Assembly: GCA_023053545.1 (NCBI GenBank)
Contig: JAKZAN010000007.1
Span: 930,001 to 994,000 of the forward strand
DNA from: Lepidurus packardi
Taxonomy: Eukaryota > Arthropoda > Branchiopoda > Notostraca > Triopsidae
DNA length: 64,000 bases
Direction of reading: 5' to 3'
In this document: piece after piece, positions 12,620-22,509 of the stretch
Numbering within the stretch: the stretch's first letter is position 1
Layout: every line of letters begins with the position of its first letter
Notes under the pieces: model-generated
Seen by the model: only the letters and a program-made list of their open reading frames with translations
What the model was told of the DNA's origin: nothing
Database searches by the model: none
Made by a program: the position numbers and the translations under genes

Positions 12620-14906
12620 TCAATCTCCGGTCATCATCTCCATAAATTCTGGAAGAAGAAAAAACATATACGACAGTATAGTACTGAAACTATTGATCGT
12701 CTTATGAAGTTTCGGAATTGACGAATCACAGTGCTTATCCCCTGTTTAGACCAATACTGACCTTTCTTGCCTACTTAACTCCCCAGTTAATTAAAGGAGC
12801 AGGCCAGTCAATTAAATATTCCTTAGTAGCGAAACTAATCCCTCTTCCCTGACAAACAAAAGGTCCAAGCAAAGAAAGAAGTGCTTGGCGACCATGAATC
12901 CAAAAACTTTATTTTTTTTAACGATTTTTTGACAGCATTTAATTGACTGACCTGCTCCTTAATTAACTGGGGAGTTTAGAAGGGACAACGCTTTCAGAAC
13001 CCTGCCTGAGCGTAGAAATAGACAAGAAATGCCAGTATTGGTCTAAACAGGGAATAAGCACTGCTATTCGTCAATACCGGAACTCCATAAGACGATCAAT
13101 AGTTTCAGTACTGTACAATGCTGAGCAAAAGAATGTACATAGAGCAAACCACAGAGGTCTAATTAAGCCTCGTTAGGCTGGTTTACCTTCATTAAAGGTA
13201 TAGCTTCATTACGGGAAATCAGCCTCGAGAGGGTTAGTTACACCTCTGTGGTTTGCTCGGTACAGATTTTTTTTTGCTCAGCACTGTACATAACGTCAGC
13301 TAAGCTTTTCTGATGGTACGTGTGCTACATAATTAATGGGCTCGCTTTCCTTACCATCAAAATCCACCGTACCAGAACCATCAGTGTCAATCTCAATGAT
13401 AATCCTAAGGAAAAGAGGCAAAAACTTGAATATTGGCCCAACGTAACTTCATGGCTAAACATAATTTACCCGTCCAATTGCTCTGATGTTAAATTGTCAT
13501 CCAATGCAGCCAAAATTTCACGCAAACTGCTCGTTGGGATATAACCATTGCCTGCCAAGACCACACCCAGTTATTAAGCTCTATATGGGTTTCGAAATTT
13601 CTTTTCATGCTCTAATGTATCTGCTGCAAGTAGGCAACCGCAGCTCCGAATTTCGTAACTGTTCCAATGTATTTCTCTTTTCATCTTTTATTGCTTACTT
13701 ATTTCGCTTTCTTGAGCTTGTCATAGGCTGATCCTAATGTGACTTCACATACAGCACATTACGACGAATACTCTGTAGCTCACTGGAGAATGAAGTTATT
13801 AGTAGCACATATGTACCTACCCTCACGATCGTAGAGGCGAAACGCTTCTTTAAGTTCTTGCAGCATGGCTTCATCATCGCCGTCTTCCATGAAATGGCCC
13901 GCCACGCGAAGGAAAGAATCAAAATTCAATTTTCCGGAACCTAATCAAATGTGACGAGCGTTTGTTCTATCCCAGACCCTTTTGCTGGGAAGCTGTTTTA
14001 CCATCTTTGTTCTCTTCTTCGAGCAAAGCCTCGAGTTCTTCATCCACATAATTATGGCCCATGGTGTTTAAAATTGTGCGCACTTTCTCTTTCTCGATCT
14101 TGCCGCATTTCGACGAGTCGAACATGGCAAAAGCCCTGCGGAGCACTACATGTATAAACTTCTTTTAATTATTACTGCAACAACATAATTCCTAGCATGC
14201 ACAGCTCGAGCTGTGCCATTCTCTAGTTCTAGATCTAGAACTAGAGAATGGAATGGAGTGGAGTAAAATTTCTTTAGCTAATAATGCTGCAAAAGAGATT
14301 TTTGTGAGGGGCTTGTAATTCTATTATTAGTATTTTCGCCCAGATTAAAAACGAAACCAAAAAAAACTTCAATAGCCTAAAATTCATGCGAACTAGATGT
14401 GCGTTATTAATTCCGATTTCTATTGACGTCTTTTGGGCTAACTTATTTGAATATTTCAATTTTAAAACCTTATAGTTTTCAATAATTATTGTCACAGACC
14501 TCCGTTTGAATAGTTTTTTAAATTTATTTATATTGGAGTCACTATGCAATTCCCAATCTAAAATAGACTTGCACATTCACATGTCAAACCGGAATTTTAA
14601 TATTAAAACCAAAAAAATCTATCTATCTATCCAAGCTATCCAAGCCTTCGAAAGATTAAAAGTATCCAAAAACGGATTGTAGCCAATAACGGGAATGAAA
14701 TAACTTTAACGTAGAATAACAAGTACTTACAATGATTAACTGTATAACTTCCAAAATTCAAAATTTGCTTTTTTCAACTTACTTTGGACTTGTTCGTCGT
14801 CCATTTCGTTCTGCAAAATGGAACAGATTAGCCCATCGTAGCTATGACTATTGGTGTCGGATAATGTAGAACATTATCTTCTACTTACTGGCTTGGTGGC
14901 GGCCAT
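12620..14906 (-). CDS. TnC: Troponin C
   Basis: Seven exons on the minus strand: 14906-14889, 14810-14783, 14145-14002, 13940-13821, 13551-13470, 13404-13355 and 12648-12620 (156 aa). All introns are GT-AG and in phase. The product has four EF-hands and reads like arthropod troponin C, with KEAFRLYDREGNGYIPTSS leading into the third helix and ending EFMEMMTGD. Troponin C is the Ca2+ sensor of the thin filament; Ca2+ binding relieves troponin I inhibition of actomyosin. Loop IV (DTDGSGTVDFDE) is fully canonical. Loop I (DSSKCGKIEKEK) and loop III (DREGNGYIPTSS) lack the residue-12 Glu. Loop II (NKDGSGKLNFDS) has Asn at position 1 and Ser at 12, so it is also weakened. Site IV is therefore the only clearly intact site, as in single-site insect F1-type TnC. 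Two MITEs sit in intron 6 and perfect palindromes in intron 2. Confidence 0.93.
12679..13113. mobile_element. MITE with long inverted-repeat arms (435 bp)
   Basis: The arms (about 12679-12810 and 12945-13113) are inverted copies sharing gtactgaaactattgatcg, cagtgcttatyccctgttta and ccagttaattaaaggagcag. TA dinucleotides flank both ends (12677-12678 and 13114-13115), as for Tc1/mariner-type MITEs. There is no coding capacity. The element lies wholly inside intron 6 of troponin C. Confidence 0.8.
13116..13286. mobile_element. Second MITE (171 bp), abutting the first
   Basis: Terminal inverted repeats of about 60 bp start cartgctgagcaaaa at both ends and include gagcaaaccacagaggt near their inner edge. 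TA flanks the element at 13114-13115 and 13287-13288. The left TA is the same one that bounds the previous MITE. The two elements are unrelated in sequence. Confidence 0.8.
14199..14216. repeat. 18-bp perfect palindrome
   Basis: gcacagctcgagctgtgc is exactly self-complementary with no spacer. It lies in intron 2 of troponin C and shares its last base with the longer palindrome that follows. Confidence 0.95.
14216..14251. repeat. 36-bp perfect palindrome
   Basis: Each 18-base half is the exact reverse complement of the other (left half ccattctctagttctaga), with no spacer. It lies in troponin C intron 2. Such uninterrupted palindromes are unstable in cloning and in vivo, so an intact one is notable. 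Confidence 0.95.
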
Positions 14907-17900
14907 GGCTAAGTATCTTGCCGATCAATCTTCCCCTATGATTTCACTAGGGGTCTTCCGCGGGTAGTACGAAGCTCAATACTGCATGTCTCTCTGAACT
15001 TTGGTCCCCCGACGCTGCGTTCGGTCATATTTTTTTCGCCTTTGGTAGCTCCCTTAGCATTTCTTCCTTAGCCCACTTTTTAGTTCAATTGAGGTTTTCA
15101 CAGGAAACCTGGGCAAATGCAAACAGGAGGAATTTCACTCGACATGTGGACCGTGCGGCACATATGCCATTTATTTCTACTCGCGTGCCTGTCAGAGCCG
15201 TTTTTGCATCTCCCAAGACCCAGAAAAGTCCAGTTTTAGAGCAAAGGCGAGAAAAAAAATAAAGGAAAATAAGGAAGCAATGATGAACGGATACAAGCAC
15301 CCATGAAGGCTGCGAAGACTTGTGGACGGACACTGTATCATGCGAGTTATTCTTTTTTGGGCAGGGGAAATGGCGCCTTTTCCGTTCTAAGACAGAGAGA
15401 CAAGAATGGGCGATGAGACAATGGGCAATTTGATGAGAGATAAACCTCTGACGATTGTTTCGCTTGGCACGGTCACAGATAAGAACCAGTACAAATTCCT
15501 TGGACAGTTCGGAGCATAGGCCACCCAAGAATTTTAGACCGTATCGGGATAATAGTGACAGAGGGACCTGCGGAGTAATGAATACTAGAATAAAATAAAG
15601 CTCCGACCCAGACAGCTGGCGTGGAACTGCTACACTATATGTTAGTCAAGATCGCTGTGTAAATAAATCTTCTTCATGCGTAATAGTCGATAATAATTTG
15701 CGATGACAGCGGGAAGCCAACTTTTCCGACGAGAGCAGCTGCAAAGGAGAATATTTTTAACTTGTGTTTTCCCAGCTATGTATAGCGATTCGTGCTACAC
15801 ATCAACGACTTTCCTCCACAAATCGCCTTTTCTTTCACCGATTCCAAGCAGTCAAATAAATACTTCCTTTCGGTAACATAGTAGAGACCCTTTCTCTTCC
15901 AGTCATCCACCGCTTCGGATAATATGTTATTTTACACCTTTCCGCCTTATTATTTCCTATTATTATTTCCTATTATTATGATTTTGATTATTCTTACTAT
16001 TATTCTTATTACAGTATATTATTCATTATTTATGTGAGCAGTTAGTTTTGACTGAAAGAAAATTGGGTGAGCTGATTTCGACCTGTATAAATCTTTTGTT
16101 TTCATGGCTGAAGAGGATGAAATGTCGTAGCCAGTACGGCGTGACCGAATCTTCATTACGCAGCTAATTGAATTGAGACTCGGGTTGGGGTTGTCATAGA
16201 GAGCAGTATCGACGGCGGCAGCGTTCCGATGTTGAACAAGCCGGCGCGGAAACACCGGAAAGGGTTGGCGTCGGGAGGATTAGGTTGGATTAGGTTGGTG
16301 TAGATATTATAGAGGAGTTATTACTGTTTTTCTGTATCGGATTTTAATTGGATTGTATTTCATATCATTGAACTGTTTAGAAAGACTGAAGTATTTTGAA
16401 ATTGTGATAACAGTTTGGACAGTGAGAGTTGCAGGATAGAAAATGTTGTTTTGGAGCCTATTGCGGGATTCCGAAGCGTTTGTGGATATGTGAGTTGACT
16501 TGTTTGAAATAAGAAGTTGAAATAGTTGGGGCTGGGACTCATGGGAAAGATGAACGTGTAGGATTGCGTCTCTAATATATGAAAGAGAACCGTAGAGATG
16601 TTTGGGACTTTCGTGGAGATTTTCCATTGGTCGAATTTTGCGACTAAAGATTCTTGTTGTTGTTCCGTTGAAGAGTGGTGGATTTGTAATGACGTAAATT
16701 GCGGAGCAGCGAAGTTTGAATATGTCAGTTTTGAAGAGGCGTTGACCTTATTGAAATGCAATAAATAATAATAACGTCTCTGACTTGCATGGGCATAGTG
16801 TATCCAATCGTGTCTTCCTTCGGAGAAAATATTTGTGGAATGTTGTGGAGTGGGGCTTGTAGTAAATCCATAGTGTACTGTATGCAGCTTTTCGTGTGTG
16901 TATTGTATGTTGTATTCCGTTTTGGATTGTAGAAGTCTATGGTAACGATTCGGTGGTAAGTAGACGTCATTAGGAGATGCCATGTGTAACGAGGCAAAGT
17001 TGCAGGTGACCGTGAGGTTGTGGAGCACTTGGAGTTAATGTGTGCATGTTAAGAATGAACTGGGTATAGGTACGTTAGGTAGCTTTGAGTAGTAAGCATA
17101 TACTTTTGTGCTAAGTATAATAGGTTGGAGACACTGGGTGTGTCCAAGAAGAATGTGAATTTGGGCAGTAACGCGGTTTGCATTACGTGTTGGAGTGAAA
17201 GGGCAGCACTCCGAGCCGTGGTAACGGTCGTCGTGTAGGATTGCGTCTACAGTATATTGGACAAAATTCAGGAGATGTTGTCAAGCTTCTGGTAGATGTT
17301 TTTAGGGCTCCTTGTGGAACTGATGATTGTTGTTGTTGTGTTGAGAATGTCGTCGTTTTTGTCGACGTAAAAGCGGGCAACACCTAAGTTTAAATATGTT
17401 TAATAAGTTGAACATAGAAAAAGGTATCCTACCGAATGGGATCTTTAGTAGCACAGACTTATTGGTAATGATACGTTAGCATGAGCGCATTTATGTTAAT
17501 GTTGCATGGTTGTTGAATATTAATCTTGGATGTTCGATATACTTGGATGTAGTGATTAGACGGCCTGCTGAAGGCAAAGCAAGAAACCCCAATGGGATAT
17601 TGGATTTAGGAATTAACCCCTCTTTGCCCAGGTACAGCGTACGAAGTTTGTTCCCTACTTGAAAAGCACATGAACTGTCTAGAACGACCAAAGCTTGTTT
17701 GCATAGGACACTATTTGAACAGGGACACAGGAATGTGAAGTCCCATTTGAAATGCACGGGGATTTTTATTTGCACAGGGACATCAGGAATGTCATTTGAA
17801 ATGCATAGAAGCTGTCTTAAACGACCAAGGCACGCTCGCTTAAGGTTGGCTTGCCCTAAGGGCAAAACGCCAACCCAAAAAGGAAGAAAACAGCATGGTA

Positions 17901-18373
17901 AAACGAGTCCCAAGCATCAGCACATACAACAAAGCTGCGTTAGGCGCCGAGACGGAGGCACTCAAAGAGAAGGAAGAAATAAGATGGAGAAGGTTTGTAA
18001 GACGAACTGCTGCTGCTTGGTTACCTAGAAACAAGGATTTCTCTCCGGCAAGCCTGTACGTACCTTCCATCCATGTACGCATCTTACCTGTATGATCAAA
18101 TGGCAGTCGCACGATAACAACCTCAGTCTCTCAACAGCAGGCTCCACATACGGTTCAGATCCTGATAGTCAGTATGGAATCCTTGATTGAGCGTTGATTG
18201 TTCTAGCAGTATTTTATTAGTGTATAGTAGTGAGTCTTGTTTAACATAAGGCCGGGAGTTAACGTTGAGCTACCTTAGTTAATCTTTAGATAAAACCTTA
18301 CGTCTTCACTAGTTCCTAAGATTTTTGTAGCACCTGTCGGATGCATGCTGCAGTAGTATCGCGAAGATTGCTA
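14907..18373. other. Spacer between troponin C and calmodulin-like gene
   Basis: This holds the divergent upstream regions of both EF-hand genes. Contents: a TTA/TTC-type microsatellite at about 15945-16020; a strongly G-over-C skewed tract at about 16260-17400; and an imperfect direct duplication at about 17660-17840. The plus strand of the skewed tract is C-poor, which leaves a 222-codon open frame on the minus strand (16360-17028) with no recognisable domain. No convincing gene is seen. Confidence 0.5.
15945..16020. repeat. TTA/TTC-rich microsatellite
   Basis: Short imperfect units of tattatttcc and tattattattc-type run for about 75 bp. Simple-sequence DNA with no coding content. Confidence 0.75.
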
Positions 18374-19688
18374 ATGGTAAGCACCGAAATGCTCGTACAA
18401 GTTCTAGAATGTCATATGTTTGTAACGCGAGATCGTTTGGGTACTACCTTTTTTTCTCTTGTGATTCTGTGTTTATTTTTATGACTTCATTTGCAGGCGC
18501 GAACAAAGGCGTCCGAAGGTACGGGTCACGTCCATTCCAAGGGTCCACCTTCCAAAGCCTCAGGAGCCCCGCCTGCCAAAGCTCCGTGCACGAAAGCTCC
18601 ACCCAATAAAGCGGCAGCAGGACAAAAAGGTCAAGTTAAAGCCCCGCCGAAGACGCCCCCTGCGAACTTACGAGCAAGTAACAACAAGAAGAACAAGAAA
18701 GGGCAAAGGCATCTTCAACACGACCTCATCGTTACGATAGATCTTGTGAGTTCCCAGCCTTACCTTAGCGAAGAAATGTAATAAGACAGTAACACGGATG
18801 TTGTTCTTTCTTCTTTTGGTTAGACAGAACACGGATTGACCGAGGACCAAGTTGCAGGTGCGAAACGTTTTCATCTCCGGTTTAAAGTAGCTGTCAACAG
18901 ATTAGACGTCTTTTCGAGGGAGTTTTCGCCTTGAATTTGTAGCCTATAAAGATGCTGTTCTGGCGCAGGACAGCAGTTAATCGATTGGAGGTTTCTAGCA
19001 GTTCATTCAAAATTTTTTTCCTTTTTAAGCTCCGCTCGCTTCAGACTGCTTTTCGGTTCATGTTGGATTTTGTGCAATAAGGTCTTATTTCCTTTACAGA
19101 TTTTAAAGAAGCCTTCATGTTAATTGATAAAGATGAAGATGGACTGATCACGGTATCCGAGCTGGGTGTTGTTATGCGATCATTGGGACAAAGACCAACT
19201 GGTAAAAGCGCTTTAGATGAAGTCCTTAGCTAACGAAACGTCCTACCTTTTCAGAGAAAGAATTAACCACTATGGCAAGAGAAGTTTCTACCCAACAAGG
19301 GACCGTGGAATTCAACGAATTTCTGCAGCTCATGTCTAAGAAGCTGAAAGTGACCGGCAGTGAAGAGGAGCTGCTGGAAGCTTTTCGGTTGAGTAAAATT
19401 TCATCTAGTTGCACTTTTTACAGTGATTATTTGCTACAATTACAGTGTATTCGACAAGGCAGGGGAAGGTTGGATTCTGACGACAGAAATGCGGCACGTT
19501 ATGACTCATTTGGGTGAGCAGTTATCGGAGCCCGAGGTAGATGATATGCTTAAAGAAGCTGATCGCGATGGCAAGGGACGAATTCGCTATGCTGGTACAA
19601 AAAACAAAAAAACATCTCTAACATTGTAAGTCAATTACATTCGACCTTTCTCTCCCTAGAATTCGTATCCTTTCTAGCGAAGAACTAG
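18374..19688 (+). CDS. Calmodulin-like protein with basic N-terminal extension
   Basis: Exons: 18374-18376 (the ATG alone, ATG|GTAAGC), 18497-18745, 18824-18857, 19100-19201, 19255-19387, 19446-19594 and 19660-19688 (232 aa). An exon ending right after the ATG is usual for calmodulin genes. Residues 2-84 are rich in Pro, Ala and Lys (for example [14 protein letters not shown]). From LTEDQVADFKEAF onward the protein follows calmodulin. Loop I ([12 protein letters not shown]) is canonical. Loop II has lost its ligands (region [15 protein letters not shown]). Loop III ([12 protein letters not shown]) lacks the position-3 acid. Loop IV ([12 protein letters not shown]) keeps D1, D3 and E12. It should be a Ca2+-regulated adaptor; the extension could bind actin, membrane or nucleic acid, which is a guess. 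The final 29-nt exon interrupts EF-IV at the same place as in troponin C. Confidence 0.85.
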
Positions 19689-21161
19689 CACTGTGTTGGA
19701 CACGTGTTCATGTCTTTGTTGTCAAATGATGTTACTCGTTGCCGTAGTTGCCTGACTGTTCTATATTCGTCAGCGTGTTAATTAGTTACAGAAAAGAAAG
19801 AAAGGCTTCTTAAGTATGTATTACAAGTGTGAACAAAGACGTTGATTAAACCTTTTCGGTTTAGCTAAAAGCTTCTTGATAGATATAGCTTTGATTTTCA
19901 CCTTTATGCAGCTTTTCTTTTCAGACGAAGGGTATTGAAATTTTCAGACAAACCGCCGCAGGGACAGCTCGCGATCGATACATCTTCTTGAAAAAGCATG
20001 CGGTAGAAACGGAAAGTACAGTATGCTATAAATCAGGTAATAAAAAAATCTAGCTTTAAGATTCCTACATACTTCTTGTAGGATTTGAAATGAACTTATT
20101 ATGTTCCTCTTTCTCCAACTTTAATTATTCTACTTTTCCATATAGCGTCTGTCAGTTTTTACAAGTAAGGCAGACACCTTATTATTGCGTGCATCAAAAA
20201 ATTAGGACAGGATCAAAGAAACCATTCTGAGAACTTTCTTTGATTTGCAAAGTTGTCTTCAAGTTTTTATTTTAATACTGTACTTCACTATAAGGAACAA
20301 ATTTGTATGTCTAATAGATAGCTTGAATCTAAACTCTTTTCTGTGGTTCTAGAATAGAGTACGAAAAATGCTTCCTGTTACTTAAAAAATAGATTTGTTT
20401 ATGTTGGTGTCTTGTTTTTCAACTTCATCTGGTACAATTTATAAATATAGGCTCCAAATGCCATAAAGTAGATTTCTTTGTGTGTTCCAGGATAAAACAG
20501 AAGTGGGAAAACGGAAGACTAGAAGCAAATACGTTCTTTGAATATCTGAATACGTCTTTGGAAAACGTTTTCGGGTTTTTACTTTTTAGAGACTAGAGAT
20601 AGTTATATATTACTTCTGGTATCGCATCTGAAAAAAATGAAAGGCTATAACGTTATACGTCTTCCAGTATTTCGGTATTGCCTGGGCTTTGCGGTCATCC
20701 GTTGCTAGTGCCTCAGGCCTGTACAGCGACTTCTTGCTGAATGGTACAAGCACAGCAAATATGCGTGCGCCAGCCTTTCTGGCAAGGAAATCACTTTATG
20801 TGTTACATGCACGATACAAAGAATCAATATTTGGAACTATTAGTTAATTAAACTCTTGCATCATAAAATAGGAAATTGCATCTGTTATACACGAAGGGTA
20901 GTGAGGAGCGTAGGTCTTTCTAGTTGGAAGTCAGGAACTGAACTGGTTATAATGTCGAGGTTGGCAACAATGGTGCGATGCCAGCCCCATCTAATATACA
21001 GGCTAATCATAACAATTTCCTCCCCCGTACCAGAAAACCCTATTTTCTTTTTGCCAAAACCCCATTTACCATATTTCCAATGTAACCTCAAATAACAAAA
21101 TGAAAAACATTAATGATACATAAAATCTGATTGACGAGTGCTTTTCTTCACTCTTTGTAAA
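19689..21161. other. 3' flank of calmodulin-like gene up to the LTR element
   Basis: AT-rich, with no supported gene. A 14-nt alternative terminal exon for the calmodulin-like gene could start at 19925, but it would truncate EF-hand IV and is not preferred. A minus-strand frame at 20885-21091 rich in Trp and Lys is not recognisable. Confidence 0.4.
20039..20044 (+). terminator. Candidate poly(A) signal of calmodulin-like gene
   Basis: AATAAA lies about 350 nt after the stop codon at 19688 on the sense strand. Position and strand fit; use is not shown. Confidence 0.4.
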
Positions 21162-21463
21162 TGTAAGGAGTGGAATTAGTGGTGGTATGGATTTAAAGCT
21201 CGATAACAATATACTATGCAGAGTTAAGAGATTAACACTGAAAATACGATAAACACTGTTGACCATAAATGTAAAGGACAACGTAAAGACATCTCTCGTG
21301 CCGAGGCCAGAACCCTCGTGAATGTCTATACGCAGTCCAAAGGTAATCTTAAGTTCCGAAGTCCAACGACCCAAGAAGAAGCAAAACAGCGATACCAACC
21401 CAAGGGAGGGGGCGGAAGGTAGAAACAACAGAAGCGCACCCCGATAACGATGTCCAACTGGCC

Positions 21464-21470
21464 TATAAAT
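21464..21470 (+). promoter_or_regulatory. LTR TATA box
   Basis: tataaat within cctataaatacgg. The identical copy in the 3' LTR is at 23911-23917. The downstream AATAAA defines a plausible U3-R-U5 order. Confidence 0.6.
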
Positions 21471-21548
21471 ACGGACCCACCAGACGACAACAGAAGACAG
21501 TTCACCCCTCGTCTCAGTCCCCGTAACACCAGTTCACCACCGTGTTCC

Positions 21549-21595
21549 TTGCTCGGCGGACGGTTCCTTGCCAAGGATACCCGTCCGCCGAGCAA
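21549..21595. repeat. LTR hairpin: 15-bp perfect stem before poly-C
   Basis: ttgctcggcggacgg pairs perfectly with ccgtccgccgagcaa across a 17-nt loop that itself contains ccttg/caagg. The run of C bases begins directly after the stem. The same structure is in the 3' LTR at 23996-24042. Confidence 0.9.
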
Positions 21596-21878
21596 TTCCC
21601 CCCCCCCCCCCCCCCCCAGCAGTCCCCGTAAAACCAGTTCGCCCTCCGTCTCAGTCCCCGTAAGACCAGTTCACCCGCTGTTGCCAGTTTACGCTCCCTG
21701 CTCCGTACCGCAGATACCCAGCCGCCGAGCAATCCCCCAGCAGTCCTCAGCCGACATCACCGTCTATCGAGACCGAACCCACCCGAAGCCAGCGAAGCCC
21801 TAGCCCGAAGCCAGTATCGACCCGACCCCTCCCCTGTCCCTCCTCTCTAAACCTGTACCGACCCCGCTGATAGTTAGG

Positions 21879-22406
21879 GTGAATACACTGAATAAACTGA
21901 CTATCACACTGGTGGCAGCGTTTCTTCGACCCCACGTCCTCCGAACCCGAAAACAAGCTTCCACGCCTACCCGCATCAAAACCCCCAAACTCCCCGAATA
22001 CATCTGCCCCTACGCTTGCGGAGATAGCTTCATGCTAGCGGAGGCGACAGAACACCTCGCCGAGTGCCGCAAAACCAACGAGGATTCGTTGGTAGGTACG
22101 GGCCTGCACGTCTGTGGGTTCGATGCGGCTCATCACATCCCGACGGAGGCGTACATGCGCCACATACTGGACGACTGCCCGTACGCCAACGCTCTCATGC
22201 ATTATGAGAGCGTACAAAGCCTGGGACACGACCACCCGGACGTGCACCCGCCACCAAACCCAACCGTTTTTAATACGCTCCCGTACAAAAACAGCGTAAT
22301 CCTTCTGGAAGGGTTCGAGCGGCAAGTACTCCCGGACCACGGACTACCAAGACCCGACCACTTCGGTCTGCCAAACGACCTGGGCGTCCTCATGTTCACC
22401 CCCTAA
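21879..22406 (+). CDS. CHHC zinc-finger (GTSF1/U11-48K-like) frame in gag position
   Basis: An open frame in gag position with two zinc-finger-like motifs. The first, CPYACGDSF through EHLAEC, has Cys, His and Cys at the expected places but lacks the first His and has an extra Cys. The second, CGFDAAHHIP through MRHILDDCPY, matches the CHHC spacing: Cys, His at +6, His at +16, Cys at +21 (usually +20). This is the fold of GTSF1/Asterix, U11-48K and TRM13. The C-terminal half is Pro-rich and unrecognised. No ATG precedes the first finger; the frame runs through the PBS from a GTG, and the first ATG (22032) falls inside finger 1. The start may be non-AUG, spliced, or lost. The segment is markedly GC-richer than the following pol, suggesting a separate origin. 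There is no CCHC knuckle or recognisable capsid. Confidence 0.6.
   Translation: MNTLNKLTITLVAAFLRPHVLRTRKQASTPTRIKTPKLPEYICPYACGDSFMLAEATEHLAECRKTNEDSLVGTGLHVCGFDAAHHIPTEAYMRHILDDCPYANALMHYESVQSLGHDHPDVHPPPNPTVFNTLPYKNSVILLEGFERQVLPDHGLPRPDHFGLPNDLGVLMFTP
21910..21920 (+). promoter_or_regulatory. Primer binding site, tRNA-Leu type
   Basis: tggtggcagcg begins one base after the LTR end. Its complement, cgctgccacca, equals the 3' end of animal tRNA-Leu (acceptor strand CGCUGCC, discriminator A, CCA). The position one base from the LTR is standard. Confidence 0.7.
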
Positions 22407-22509
22407 ACTATCGGCACGGAGGTAAGTCACCAGACCAAAGTTGCACACCTCGAACCCCGTAACACCAGGTAGGAGGAGAAAAAAACCTTTTTAAGAGACC
22501 TCCCGGTAG

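Larger units (their letters stand above)
21162..21908 (+). repeat. 5' LTR
   Basis: 747 bp, TG...CA. It contains a TATA box (tataaat, 21464-21470), a 15-bp stem hairpin with a 17-bp loop (21549-21595), a 20-C run just after it, three copies of a cagtccccgta-accagtt motif (about 21515, 21620 and 21653), and an AATAAA at 21891-21896. It matches the 3' LTR essentially base for base, apart from seven fewer C bases. Confidence 0.95.

Noticed and set aside
13682..13735. Possible extra minus-strand exon of troponin C ending GSAYDKLKKAK
   Set aside because: It would end the protein before EF-hands III and IV, whereas the exons at 13551-13470, 13404-13355 and 12648-12620 give a complete troponin C in perfect phase.
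16360..17028. 222-codon minus-strand frame
   Set aside because: Explained by the C-poor plus strand, which makes the minus frame rich in Ser, Thr, Asn and Tyr and poor in stops; no domain is visible.
19925..19938. Alternative last exon of the calmodulin-like gene
   Set aside because: It gives a truncated EF-hand IV. The acceptor at 19659 yields [10 protein letters not shown], matching the calmodulin C-terminus and the troponin C intron position.
21450..21803. Pro-rich frame in the 5' LTR, repeated at 23897-24257
   Set aside because: It lies in the LTR and runs through the poly-C tract, whose length differs between the two LTRs and so changes the frame. It is not a conserved protein.
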